Source of the DNA: Aristolochia californica
Lineage: Eukaryota > Streptophyta > Magnoliopsida > Piperales > Aristolochiaceae
Length of the DNA stretch: 64,000 nucleotides
NCBI GenBank assembly: GCA_029961685.1
Contig: JARWKL010000006.1
Location: forward strand, 13,956,748-14,020,747
Reading direction: 5' to 3'
How positions within the stretch are numbered: position 1 is the stretch's first letter; each line of letters starts with the position of its first letter. Under the pieces are notes generated by a model. It made no database searches and was not told the DNA's origin. It was given only the letters and a program-made list of their open reading frames with translations. The translations under genes were made by a program, and so were the position numbers. Shown piece by piece: positions 10,501 to 21,803 of the stretch.

Positions 10501-12490
10501 GTTTGGGAAAGTCCACCAGTACAAGCCCTAATAATTAGCTTGGTCGAATTTTATAGGAAAGGGACTTCTAAGTGATCTTAACTTGCTTTAAATGTGGTGG
10601 ATATGCATGCCAGAAACATGTAGAGGATGTAAGTGGCCTAATGATGCCAAAAACATCAAGGAGAAGAAAAAATTAGATTCTCAAGTGGGTGGATATTTAC
10701 CAAATCCAAACAACCCACTTTTTGCCTATTCTTAAATATCACAGATACTTTTTGGAATTATCTCTCTCTGCATTTGAGCATTTTCCATTTTGGATGTTCA
10801 AATTGTTTTTCAGATCCAAACTTGAGTTTTCGCTCTCCCATTTTTCTCGTAAACAAAAAAGATATAAGGCAAAGAGATCACAACAAAATGAAAATTTTAG
10901 AGTTCATATATGCAAAAAAATTTGAAAAGTAAAATAAATGTATGTTAAGAAAATTATTTCACAGACTAAAAATGAAATCCAAGGTTTTCTTATCCATGTT
11001 TGGGAAATTCCACTAGTAGAACCCCTCATACTTAGCTTGGTTGAATTTTGTAGGAAATGGGCCACAAACTGATCCTAACATGCTTTAAATGTCGTGGATA
11101 TGCATGCTAGAAACATGTTGAGGGTGCAAGTGGCCTAATAATTCCAAAAATTTCATGGAGTAGAAAAATTCAGATTCTCAAGTGGGTGGATATTTACCAG
11201 AGCCAAACCACCCACTTTTTGCCTATCTTTAAAAATCACATATACTTTTTGGAATTATCTCTATCTGCATTTGTTCATTTCCCATTTTGGATGTTCAAAT
11301 TTTTTTTCAGATCCAAACATGGGTTTCCGCTCTCCCATTTTTCTCGTAAAAAAAGACATATAAGGCAAATAGATCCCAACAAAATGAAAATCATAGAGTT
11401 CATGTACGCAAAAAAATTTGAAAACAATAATAAATGTAAGTGAAGAAAATTATTTAATGCAGTAAAAATGAACTCCAAGGTTTTGTTATCCATGTTTGGG
11501 AAATTCCACTAGCAGAACCCCTAATAATTAGCTTGGTGGAATTTTATAGGAAAGGGACTTCTAACTTATCCAAACTTGCTTTAACTGTGGTGGATATGCA
11601 TGCTAGAAACATGTAGAGGATGCAAGTGGCCTAATGATGCCAAAAATTACAAGGAGTAGAAAAAATCAGATTCTCAAGTAGTTGGATATTTTAACAGAGC
11701 CAAACAACCCACTTTTTGCCTATCTTTAAAAGTCACAAATACTTTTTGGCATTATCTCGCTCAACATTTGTTCATTTTCCATTTTGGATGTTCAAATTTT
11801 TTTTCAGATCCAAACATGAGTTCTCGCTCTCCCATTTTTCTCGTAAACAAAAATATAAAAGTCAAATAGATCGCAACCAAATAAAAATTTTAGAGTTCAT
11901 GTACGCAAAAAAATTTGAAACTAAAAAAATGTAAGTGAAGAAAATTATTTCACACACTAAAAATGAACTCAGAGATTTTGTTATCCATGTTTGGGAAATT
12001 CCACTAGTACAACCCCTAATAATTAGCTTGGTGGAATTTTATCGGAAAGGGACTTCCAACTGATCCTAACATGCTTTAAATGTGGTGGATATGCATGCCA
12101 GAAACATGTTGAGAATGCAAGTAGCCTAATGATGCCAAAAATTTTAAGGAGTAGAAAAAATCAGATTCTCAAGTGGGTGGATATTTACTAGAGCCAAACA
12201 ACCCACTTTTTTCCTATCATTAAAAATCACTGATACTTTCTGGAATTATCTCTCTCTGCATTTGTGCATTTCCCATTTTGGATGTTCAATTTTTTTTTCA
12301 GATCCAAACTTGAGTTTTCGATCTCCCAATTTTCTCCTAAACAAAAAAAATATAAGGCCAATATATCGCAACAAAAAAAAAATTTAGAGTTCATGTATGC
12401 AAAAACGAAAGTGAAGAAAATTATTTCATGCAATAAAAAATGAACTCCAAGGTTTTGTTATCCATGTTTGGGAAATTCCACTAGTACAAC
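7560..12490 (+). repeat. Higher-order block C, copy 1 (~10 monomers)
   Basis: Matches 30060-34970 in monomer order with an offset drifting only from about 22498 to 22487. Shared private marks: CTAATAAATTAG near 7590; a monomer with about 40 bp missing at AACAAAACTAAAATAAATG (7940 and 30440); TTTTACATTTTGGACG near 9785; TTAGCATTGGAG near 10036; ATTATTCCA near 10458; TTTAATGCAGTAAAAATG near 11453; and GCAAAAACGAAAGTG, a deletion near 12403. Substitutions are more frequent than in block B, so this duplication is older. Confidence 0.88.
12395..12415 (+). repeat. Monomer with shared internal deletion (block C marker)
   Basis: GTATGCAAAAACGAAAGTGAAG lacks the usual segment between the A tract and the AGTGAAGAAAATTATT box. 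The copy at about 34887-34895 has the same junction with one base changed, showing the deletion predates duplication of block C. Confidence 0.85.
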
Positions 12491-15085
12491 CCCTAATAAT
12501 TAGCTTGGGGGAATTTTATAGGAAAGGGACTTCTAACTGATCTTAACTTGCTTTAAATGTGATGGATATGCATGCCAGAAACATGTAGAGGATGCTAGCG
12601 GCCTCATGATGCCAAAAACTTCAAGGAGAAGAAAAAATCAGATTCTCAAGTGGTTGGATATTTTACGAGCGCCAAACAGCCCACTTTTTCCCTTTCCTTA
12701 AAAATCACAGATACTTTTTGGAATTATCTCTCTCAGCATTTGTGCATTTTCCATTTTGGATGTTCACATTTTTTTTCAGATCCAAACTTGAGTTTTCGCT
12801 CTCCCATTTTTCTCGTAAACAAAAAAGATATAAGGCAAATAGATCACAAAAAAATGAAAATTTTAGAGTTCATATACGCAAAAAAAATTGACAAGTAAAA
12901 TAAATGTATGTGAAGAAAATTATTTCACGTACTAAAATTGAAATCCAAGGTTTTCTTATCCTTGTTTGGGAAATTCCACTAGTATAACCCCTAATAAATT
13001 AGCTTGGTGGAATTTTATTGGAAAGGGACTTCTAATTGATCGTAACATGCTTTAAATGTGGTAGATATGCATGGGAGAAACATGTTGAGGATGCAAGTGG
13101 CCTAATGATTCGAAAAATTTTAAATAATAGAAAAAATCAGATTCTCAAGTGGTTGGATATTTACAAGTGCCAAACAACCCACTTTTTGCATATCCTTAAA
13201 AATTACAGATAATTTTTGGAATTATATCTATTAGCATTTGTGCATTTTCCATTTTGGATATTCATATTTTTTTTCAGATCCAAAGTTGAGTTTTCACTCT
13301 CCCATTTTTCTCGTAAACAAAAAAGGTATAAGGCAAATAGATCGCAACAAAATGAAAATTTTAGAGTTCATATACGCAAAACAAATTGAAAACTAAAATA
13401 AATGTATGTGAATAAAATTATTTCTCATACTAAAAACGAACTCCAAGGTTTGGTTATCCATGTTAGGGAAATTCCACTAGTACAACCCCTAATAATTAGC
13501 TTGGTGGAATTTTATAGGAAAGGGACTTCAAACTGATCCTAACATGCTTTAAATGTGGTAGATATTCATGCCAGAAACAATATTGAGGATGCAAGTGGCC
13601 TAATGATGGAAAAACTTTCAACGAGTTTAAAAAATCAGATTCTCAAGTCGGTGGATATTTACCATAGCCAAACAACCCACTTTTTGCCTATCTTTAATAA
13701 CCACAGATACTTTTTGGAATTATCTCTCTCTGCATTTGTGCATTTCCCATGTTGGATTTTCAAATTTTTTTATAGATCCAAACTTGATTTTTCGCTCTGC
13801 CATTTTTCCGTAAACAAAGAAGATATAAGACAAATAGATCGCAACAAAATGAAAATTTTAGAGTTCATATACGCAAAAAAAATTGAAAACTAAAAAAAAT
13901 GCATGTGAAGAAAATTATTTTACGTACTAAAAATGAACTCCAAGGTTTTCTTATCCATGTTTGGGAAATTCCCCTAGTACAACCCCTAATAATTCGCTCT
14001 GTGAAATTTTATAGGAAAGGGACATCTAACTGATCCTAACATGCTTTAAATGTGGTGGATATGCATGCTAGAAAGATGTTGAGGATGCTAGTGGCCTAAT
14101 GATGCCAAACATTTGGAGTAGAAAAAATCAGATTCTCAAGTGGGTGGATATTTACCTGAGGCAAACAACCCACTTTTTGCCTATCATTAAAAATCACAGA
14201 TACTTTTTGGAATTATCTCTCTCAACATTTGTGCATTTCCCATTTTGGATGTTTAAATTTTTGTTTTCATATCCAAACTTCCGTTTTCGCTCTCCCATTT
14301 TTCTCGTAAACTAAAAAGATATAAGGCAAATAGATCGCAACAAAATGAAAATTTAAGAGTTCATATACGCAAAACAATTTGAAAACTAAAATAAATGTAT
14401 GTGAAGAAAATTATTTCACGTACTAAAAATGCACTCCAAGGTTTGTTTCTCAAGTTAGGGGAATTCCACTAGTACAACCCCTAATAGTTGGCTTGGTGGA
14501 ATTTTATAGAAAAGGGACATCAACCTGATCCTAACACGCTTTAAATGTGGTGGATATGCATGCCAGAAACATGTTGAGGATGCAAGTTGCCTAATGAAGC
14601 CAAAAATTTCAAGGAGTAGAAAAAATCAGATTCTCAAGTGGGTGGATATTTACCAGAGCCAAACAACCCACTTTTTGCCTATCTTTAAAACTCACATATA
14701 CTTTTAGGAATTATTTTCCTCTGCATTTGTGCATTTTCCATTTTGGATGTTGAAATTTTTTTCAGATCCAAACTTGAGTTTTCGCCCTCCCATTTTTTTC
14801 GTAAAAAAAATATAAGGAAAAAAGATCCCAACAAAATGAAAATTTTAGTTTTCATGTACGCAAAAAAATTTGAAAACTATAATAAATGTCAGTGAAGAAA
14901 AATATTTCATTCACTAAAAATGAACTCTTGGTTTTGTTATCCATGTTTGGGAAATTCCACTAGTACAACCCCTAATAATTAGCTTGGTGGAATTTTATAG
15001 GAAAGGGACTTCTAACTTATCGTAACTTGCTTTAAATGTGGTGGATATGCATGCCAGAAACATGTAGAGGATGCAAGTGGCCTAA
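12491..15085 (+). repeat. Satellite, mosaic of block C-like monomers
   Basis: From 12491 to about 13000 the closest relative is about 29590-30070 (GCTTGGGGGAATTT and GGCCTCATGATGCC variants). From about 13540 to 15050 the monomer order repeats 8095-9620 (GTAGATATTCATGCC, GCAAAACAATTTG, GACATCAACCTGATCC marks in the same order), an offset of about 5440 bp or 11 monomers. This is evidence for an exchange joining two different parts of the array. Confidence 0.65.
14340..15085 (+). repeat. Paralogous empty site for the LTR insertion
   Basis: Aligns with 17320-18061 at an offset of about 2976 bp (six monomers); shared marks are GCAAAACAATTTG, GACATCAACCTGATCC, GAACTCTTGGTTTTG and TTATCGTAACTTGC. 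At 15081 it reads straight through CCTAATGATGCCAAAA, whereas the relative is interrupted there by the 757-bp element. The insertion is therefore younger than this duplication, or the copies had separated before it. Confidence 0.75.
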
Positions 15086-18061
15086 TGATGCCAAAAATTT
15101 CTAGGAGTAGAAAAAATCAGATTCTCAAGTAGTTGGATATTTTACCAGAGCCAAACAACCCACTTTTTGCCTACCCTTAAAAATCACAGATACTTTTTGG
15201 AATTATCTCTCTCAGCATTTGTGCATTTTCCATTTTGGATGTTGAAATTTTTTTTTGCAGATCCAAACATGTGTTTTCGCTCTCCCATTTTTCTCGTAAA
15301 CAAAAAAGCTATAAGACAAATAGATCGCAACAAAATAAAAATTTTATAGTTCATGTACACAAAAAAATTTGAAAACTATAAAAAATGTAAGAGAAAATAT
15401 TTTTTTCACGCACTAAAAATGAGCTCAGAGGTTTTGTTATCCATGTTTGGGAAATTCAACTAGTAGAACCCCTAATAATTAGCTTGGTGGAATTTTATAG
15501 GAAAGGGACATCAAACTGATCCTAACATGCTTTAAATGTGGTAGATATTCATGCCAGAAACATGTTGAGGATGCAAGTGGCTTAATGATGCAAAAAATTT
15601 CAAGGAGTGTAAAAAATCAGATTCTCAAGTGGGTGGATATTTACCAGAGCCAAACAACCCACTTTTTGCCTCTCTTTAAAAATCATAGATAATTTTTGGA
15701 ATTATCTCTCTCTGCATTTGTGCAATTCCCATTTTGGATGTTCAATTTTTTTTTCTGATCCAAACTTGACTTTTCGCTCTCCCATTTTTCTCCTAAACAA
15801 AAAAGATATAAGGCAAATATATCGCAACAAAAAAAAATTTAGAGTTCATGTACGCAAAAAAATTTGAAAACTATAAAAATGTAAGTGAAGCAAATTAATT
15901 CATGCACTAAAAAATGAACTCCAATGTTTTGTTATCCATGTTTGGAAAATTCAACTAGTACAACCCCAAATAATTTGCTTGGTGGAATTTTATAGGAAAG
16001 GGGCTTCTAACTGGTCCAAACTTGCTTTAAATGCGGAGGATATGCATGCCAGAAACATGTAGAGGATGCAAGTGGCCTAAGGATGCCAAAAATTTCAAGG
16101 AGTAGAAAAAATCAGATTCTCAAGTGGTTGGATGTTTTATCACAGCAAAACAACCCACTTTTTGCCTATCTTTAAAAATCACAGATACTTTTTGGAATTA
16201 TCTCTCTCAGCATTTGTGCATTTTCCATTTTGGATGTTCAAATTTTTTTTCAGATCCAAACTTGATTTTTCGCTCTCCCATTTTTCTCGTAAAAAAAAAA
16301 GATATAAGGCAAATAGATCACAACAAAATGAAAATTTTCGAGTTCATATACGCAAAAAAATTTGAAAATTAAAATAAATGTATGTGAAGAAAATTATTTC
16401 ACAAAAATGAAATCCAAGGTTTTCTTATCCATGTTTGGGAAATTCTACTAGTACAACCCCTAATAATTAGCTTGGAGGAATTTTATAGGAAAGTGACTTC
16501 TAACTGATCTAAACTTGCTTTAAATGTGGTGGATTTGCATGCCAGAAACATGTAGAGGATGCAAGTGGCCTAAAGATGCCAAAAACATCAAGGAGAAGAA
16601 AAAATCAGATTCTCAAGTGGTTGGATATTTTACCAGAGCCAAACAACCCACTTTTTGCCTATCCTTAAAAATCACAGATACTTTTTGGAATTATCTCTCT
16701 CATCATTTGTGCATTTTCCATTTTGGATGTTCAAATTTTTTTCAGATCCAAACTTGAGTTTTCGCTCTCACATTTTTGTCGCAAAAAAAAAGATATAAGG
16801 CAAATAGATCACAACAAAATGAAAATTTTAGAGTTCATATACGTAAAAAAATTTGAAAAGTAAAATAAATGTATGTGAAGAAAATTATTTCACAGACTAA
16901 AAATGAAATCCAAGGCTTTCTTATCCATGTTTGGGAAAGTCCACTAGTACAACCCCTAATAATTAGCTTGGTGGAATTTAATAGGAAAGGGACTTCTAAC
17001 TGATCTTAACTTACTTTAAATGTGTTGGATATGCATGCCAGAAACATGTAGAGGATGCAAGTGGGTTAATGATGCCATAAATTTCTAGGAGTAGAAAAAA
17101 TCAGATTCTCAAGTAGTTGGATATTTTACCAGAGCCAAACAACCCCATTTTTCCCTATCCTTAAAAATCACAGATACTTTTTGGAAATATCTCTCTCAGC
17201 ATTTGTGCATTTTCCATTTTGGATGTTCAAATTTTTTTTTGCAGATCCAAACATGTGTTTTCGCTATCCCATTTTTCTCGTAAACAAAAAAGCTATAAGA
17301 CAAATAGATCGCAACAAAATGAAAATTTAAGAGTTCATATACGCAAAACAATTTGAAAACTAAAATAGATGTATGTGAAGAAACTTATTTTACATACTAA
17401 AAATTCACTCCAATGTTTGTTTATCCATGTTAGGGAAATTCCACTAGTACAACCCCTAATAATTAGCTTGGTGGAATTTTATAGAAAAGGGACATCAACC
17501 TGATCCTAACATGCTTTAAATGTTGTGGATATGCATGCCAGAAACATGTTGAGGATACAAGTTGCCTAATGATGCCAAAAATTTCAAGGAGTAGAAAAAA
17601 TCAGATTCTCAAGTGGGTGGATATTTACCAGAATGAAACAACCCACTTTTTGCCAATCTTTAAAAATCACAGATACTTTTTGGAATTATCTCTCTCTGCA
17701 TTTGTGTATTTTCCATTTTGGATGTTGAAATTTTTTTTCAGATCCAAACTTGAGTTTTCGCTCTCCCATTTTTCTCGTAAAAAAAATATAAGGAAAAAAG
17801 ATCCCAACAAAATGAAAATTTTAGTTTTCTTTTATGTAAAAAAATTTGAAAACTATAATAAATGTCAGTGAAGAAAATTATTTCATGCACTAAAAATGAA
17901 CTCTTGGTTTTGTTATCCAAGTTTGGGAAATTCCACTAGTACAACCCCTAATAATTAGCTTGGTGAAATTTTATAGGAAAGGGACTTCTAACTTATCGTA
18001 ACTTGCTTTAAATGTGGTGGATATGCATGCCAGAAATATGTTGAGGATGCAAGTGGCCTAA
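15070..18061 (+). repeat. Local 4-monomer periodicity (~1985 bp)
   Basis: The monomer at about 15080-15340 (TTTCTAGGAGTAG, TTTTTGCAGATCCAAACATG, AAGCTATAAGACAAATAG) recurs at about 17070-17330. The monomer near 16387 (TTTCACAAAAATG, TTCTACTAGTAC, GGATTTGCATGCC) recurs near 19130, an offset of 2742 that becomes 1980 once the 762 bp added by the insertion and its target duplication are removed. A four-monomer register was therefore in place before the element landed. Confidence 0.65.
18057..18061 (+). repeat. Target-site duplication, left
   Basis: CCTAA directly before the TG of the insertion. The uninterrupted satellite reads CCTAATGATGCC at this place, as at 15081. Confidence 0.88.
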
Positions 18062-18089
18062 TGTTATGGTCCCTAGCCATGGATCTAGT

Positions 18090-18102
18090 AACTCGGCGAG
18101 TT
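18090..18102. repeat. 13-bp palindrome inside the LTR
   Basis: AACTCG-G-CGAGTT, a perfect palindrome around one central base, unusual for its G+C content here. Possible regulatory site of the element; function unknown. Confidence 0.7.
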
Positions 18103-18185
18103 GAATAAGGATCCAACACTGTTAGAGGGTTTCTTATCACGTTTTTTGTGAAAAGAACTCTCTTATACTTCTCCTTTCACGTTCT

Positions 18186-18214
18186 AATTGAAAAGGAGTT
18201 TCCTTTTCTCAATT
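18186..18214. repeat. Imperfect hairpin inside the LTR
   Basis: AATTGAAAAGG (18186-18196) and CCTTTTCTCAATT (18202-18214) are complementary apart from two extra bases in the right arm. It could fold in the LTR transcript. Confidence 0.5.
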
Positions 18215-18660
18215 ATAGATGCACCAATTCAATCAAGAGACTGTTTTAAGGATCCAATTATGAAACCCCACTTTATACCTCACGTCAATGAGTAGGGTTT
18301 CTGAATTCATGCAACTACCAATGCTGAATGTAAAGAGGGCAGTCTCTAGCTCTTCTAAACTCGAAAAAGATAGATAAAAATACCTCTTGAAGACCTCCTT
18401 CAATTCAGCAACTCGAAAATCCCTTTCTTGATGCTAAGGCTCACACAAATCCTCCTTCCCTCACTGCTGGTTTGTGGAAGAGATGGATGACTCTTGCAGC
18501 ATGGAAGAGAAGGTTGATTCCTCCTCCTTTTCCTCCCAATGGATGCAGCAAACCCCCAAGAGAGTTCACACCAAGAACCCTAGAATAGAGAGCCTAGAAG
18601 GAACCTAAATTACCCTAATTTATGCTAATTCCTAACTTGCTTTATTTCTCCATCCTTACC

Positions 18661-18670
18661 CCTTAAATAG
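18661..18670 (-). promoter_or_regulatory. Candidate LTR TATA box
   Basis: The minus strand reads CTATTTAAGG, followed by a CT-rich stretch (CTCTCTATTCTAGGG) as often seen downstream of plant LTR promoters. This would give a short U3 of about 150 bp and a long R-U5. It is a sequence resemblance only. Confidence 0.35.
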
Positions 18671-18792
18671 GGTAATTAACATCAACATAGGTTAGGGTTA
18701 TTAAACCCAATTCTACCCCTACCTTTAAGTCTTATTACAAATCAATAAAATTCGAAATTAAAAGCAACATAAATAATAAAAGTAAAGTAGAT

Positions 18793-18811
18793 GACTCAGT
18801 CTTATTGAGTC
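18793..18811. repeat. GACTCA/TGAGTC hairpin near the LTR end
   Basis: GACTCA (18793-18798) and TGAGTC (18806-18811) flank a 7-nt loop just inside the terminus. TGACTCA at 18792-18798 is also the core recognised by GCN4-type bZIP factors, so it may belong to the U3 enhancer if the element reads on the minus strand. This is inference. Confidence 0.5.
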
Positions 18812-18818
18812 CATAACA

Positions 18819-18823
18819 CCTAA
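18819..18823 (+). repeat. Target-site duplication, right
   Basis: CCTAA directly after the terminal CA; satellite resumes with TGATGCC. Removing the element and one copy restores a normal monomer. Confidence 0.88.
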
Positions 18824-19689
18824 TGATGCCAAAAATTTCTAGGAGTAGAAAAAATCAGATTCTCAAGTAGTTGGATATTTTACCAGAGCCAAACAACCCA
18901 ATTCTTGCCTATCCTGAAAAATCACAGATACTTTTTGGAATTATCTCTCTCAGCATTTGTGTATTTTCCATTTTGGATGTTCATATTTTTTTTCAGATCC
19001 AAACTTGAGTTTTCGCTCTCCCATTTTTCTCGTAAAAAAAAGATACAAGGAAAATAGATCACAACAAAATGAAAATTTTAGAGTTCATATACGCAAAAAA
19101 AATTGAAAAGTAAAATAAATGTATGTGAGGAAAATTATTTCACAAAACTGAAGTCCAAGGTTTTCTTATCCATGTTTGGGAAATTCTACTAGTACAACCC
19201 CTAATAATTAGCTTGGAGGAATTTTATAGGAAACGGACTTCTAACTGATCTAAACTTGCTTTAAATGTCGTGGATTTGCATGCCAGAAACATGTAGAGGA
19301 TGCAAGTGGCCTAAAGAGGCAAAAAAACATCAAGGAGAAGAAAAAATCAGATTCTCAAGTGGTTGGATATTTTACCAGAGCCAAACAACTCACATTTTGC
19401 CTATCCTTAAAACTCACAGATACTTTTTGGAATTATCTCTCTCAGCATTTGTGCATTTTCCATTTTGGATGTTCAAATTTTTTTTCAGATCTAAACTTGA
19501 GTTTTCACTCTCCCATTTTTCTCGTAAACAAAAAAGATATAAGGCAAATAGATCACAACAAAATGAAAATTTTAGAGTTCATATACGCAAAAAAATTTGA
19601 AAAGTAAAATAAATGTATGTGAAGAAAATTATTTCACGGACTAAAAATGAAATCCAAGGTTTTCTTATCCATGTTTGGGAAATTCCACT

Positions 19690-21780
19690 AGTACATCCCC
19701 TAATAATTAGCTTGGTGGAATTTTATAGGAAAGAGACTTCTAATTGATCCTAACATGCTTTAAATGTGGTGGATATGCATGGCAAGCACATGTTGAAGAT
19801 GCAAGTGGCCTAATGATTCGAAAAATGTTAAGTAGTAGAAAAAATCAGATTCTCAAGTGGTTGGGTATTTACCATATCCTTTAAAATTAAAGATACTTTT
19901 TGGAATTACCTCTCTGAGCATTTGTGCATTTTCCAATTTCGATATTCAAATTTTTTTTCAGATCCAAACTTTAGTTTTCGCTCTCCCATTTTTCTCATAA
20001 ACAAAAAAGATATAAGGCAAATAGATCGCAACCAAAGGAAAATTTTAGAGTTCATGTACTCAAAAAAATTCGAAAACTATAAAAAATGTAAGTGAAGAAA
20101 ACTAGTTCACGCACTAAAAATGAACTTAGAGGTTTTGTTATTCATGTTGAGGAAATTCCACTAGTACAACCCCTAATAATTAGCTTGGTGGAATTTTATA
20201 GGAAAGGGACTTCTAACTGACTAACATGTTTTAAATGTGGTGGATATGCATGCCAGAAACAAGTTGAGGATGCAAGTGGCCTAATGATGCCAAAATTTTC
20301 ATGTAGTAGAAAAAATCAAATTCTCAAGTGGTTGGATATTTACCAGAGCCAAACAACCCACTTTTTTCTTATCCTTAAAAATCATAGATACTTTTTGGAA
20401 TTATCTCAGTTAGCATTTGTGCATTTTCCATTTTGGATGTTGAAATTTTTTTTTCAGATCCAAACTTGAGTTTTTCGCTCTGCCATTTTTCTCGTAAACA
20501 AAAAATATATAAGGCAAATAGATCACAACAAAATGAAAATTTTGTAGTTCATATACGCAAAAAAATTTGAAAAATAAAATAAATGTATGTGAAGAAAATT
20601 ATTTCACAGACTAAAAATGAAATCCAAGGTTTTCTTATCCTTGTTTTGGAAAATCCACTAGTACGACCCCTAATAATTGGCTTGGTGGAATTTTATAGGC
20701 AAGGGACTTCTAATTGATCTTAACTTGCTTTAAATTTGGTGGATAAGCAAGCCAGAAACATGTAGAGGATGCAAGTGGCCTAATGATGCTTAAAACTTCA
20801 AGGAGAAGAAAAAATCAGATTCTCAACTAGTTGGATATTTTACCAGAGCCAAACAACCCACTTTTTGCCTACTCTTTAAAAATCACAGATACTTTTCGGA
20901 ATTATCTCTCTCTGCATTTGTTCATTTCCCATTTTGGATGTTCAAATTTTTTTTCGGATCCAAACTTGAGTTTTCGCTCTCCTATTTTTCTCGTAAAAAA
21001 AAAATAAGGAAAAAAAATCCCAACAATATGAAAATTTTTAAAGTTCATGTACGCAAAAAAAATTGAAAACTATAATAAATGTAAGTGAAGAAAATTATTT
21101 CATGCACTAAAAATGAACTCTAGATTTTGTTATCCATGTTTGGGAAATTCCACTAGTACAACCCCTAATAATTAGCTTGGAGGAATTTTATAGGAAAGGC
21201 ACTTCTAACTTATCCTAACTTGCTTTAAATGTGGTGGATATGCATGCCAGAAACATGTAGAGGATGCAAGTGGCCTAATGATGCCAAAAATTTCAAGGAG
21301 TAGAAAAAATCAGATTCTCAAGTGGTTGGATATTTTACCTGAGCCAAACAACACACTTTTTGCCTATCTTTAAAAATCACAGATACTTTTTGGAATTATC
21401 TCTCTCAACACTTGTGAATTTTCCATTTTGGATGTTCAAATTTTTTTTCAGATCCAAACTTGAATTTTCGCTCTCCCATTTTTCTCGCAAACAAAGAAGA
21501 TATAAGGCAAATAGATCGCAACGAAATGAAAATTTAAGAGTTCATATATGCAAAAATATTTGAAAACTAAAATAATTTTGTGTGAGGAAAATTATTTCAC
21601 GTACTAAAAAAGAACTCCAAGGTTTTGTTGTCCATGTTAAGGAAATTCCACTAGTACAACCCCAAATAATTTGCTTGGTGGAATTTTATAGGAAAGGGAC
21701 ATCAAGCTAATCCTAACATGCTTTAAATGTGGTGGATATGCATGCAAGAAACATGTTGAGGATGCAAGTGGCCTAATGAT
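19690..21780 (+). repeat. Higher-order block A, copy 2
   Basis: Runs parallel to 3838-6200 and leads straight into block B copy 2. It retains the TTTACCATATCC deletion junction near 19870 but has full-length monomers where copy 1 is deleted near 4150 and 6003. It shows that copy 1 lost sequence, rather than copy 2 gaining it. Confidence 0.7.
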
Positions 21781-21803
21781 GCCAAAAATTTCGAGTAGAA
21801 AAA

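Larger units (their letters stand above)
1..18061 (+). repeat. Satellite array, left segment (~497-bp monomer)
   Basis: Uninterrupted head-to-tail satellite, all copies in one orientation. Using the landmark ACTAGTAC (or a one-base variant), copies fall at 341, 839, 1336, 1833, 2329, 2826, 3319, 3817, 4244, 4725, 5223, 5718, 6088 and 6583. The normal step is 493-498 bp; the short steps (427, 481, 370) are deleted monomers. Composition is A/T rich with T8 and A7 tracts at fixed places. The most constant part of the monomer runs from GGGAAATTCCAC through CCCCTAATAATTAGCTTGG to GGAATTTTATAGGAAAGGGA. No gene is supported anywhere in this segment. The satellite family is not one I can name; a legume or other dicot subtelomeric satellite of about 500 bp would be a reasonable comparison. 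Confidence 0.97.
18062..18818 (-). mobile_element. Solo LTR of a retrotransposon (757 bp)
   Basis: The only non-satellite DNA in the window. It starts TGTTATGG and ends CCATAACA, an 8-bp terminal inverted repeat with the TG...CA ends of LTRs, and is flanked by identical CCTAA on both sides. A 5-bp target duplication with TGTTA...TAACA ends is usual for plant Ty1/Copia elements. It is richer in G+C than its surroundings and has no long open frame, primer-binding site, polypurine tract or second LTR, so it is most simply a solo LTR left by LTR-LTR recombination. On the minus strand TATTTAAGG (18661-18670) could be the TATA box, with an AATAAA on that strand at 18641-18646; this makes minus the more likely orientation, but only weakly. 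A non-autonomous element with 8-bp inverted ends is less likely. Confidence 0.85.

Noticed and set aside
18062..18818. Full-length retrotransposon or DNA-transposon MITE
   Set aside because: No internal region, no open frame and no second LTR for a full element. TG...CA ends with a 5-bp duplication fit a solo LTR better than a MITE, where longer inverted ends would be expected.
18062..18818. tRNA, rRNA or SINE origin of the insertion
   Set aside because: No A-box/B-box spacing, poly-A tail or rRNA-like segment recognised.
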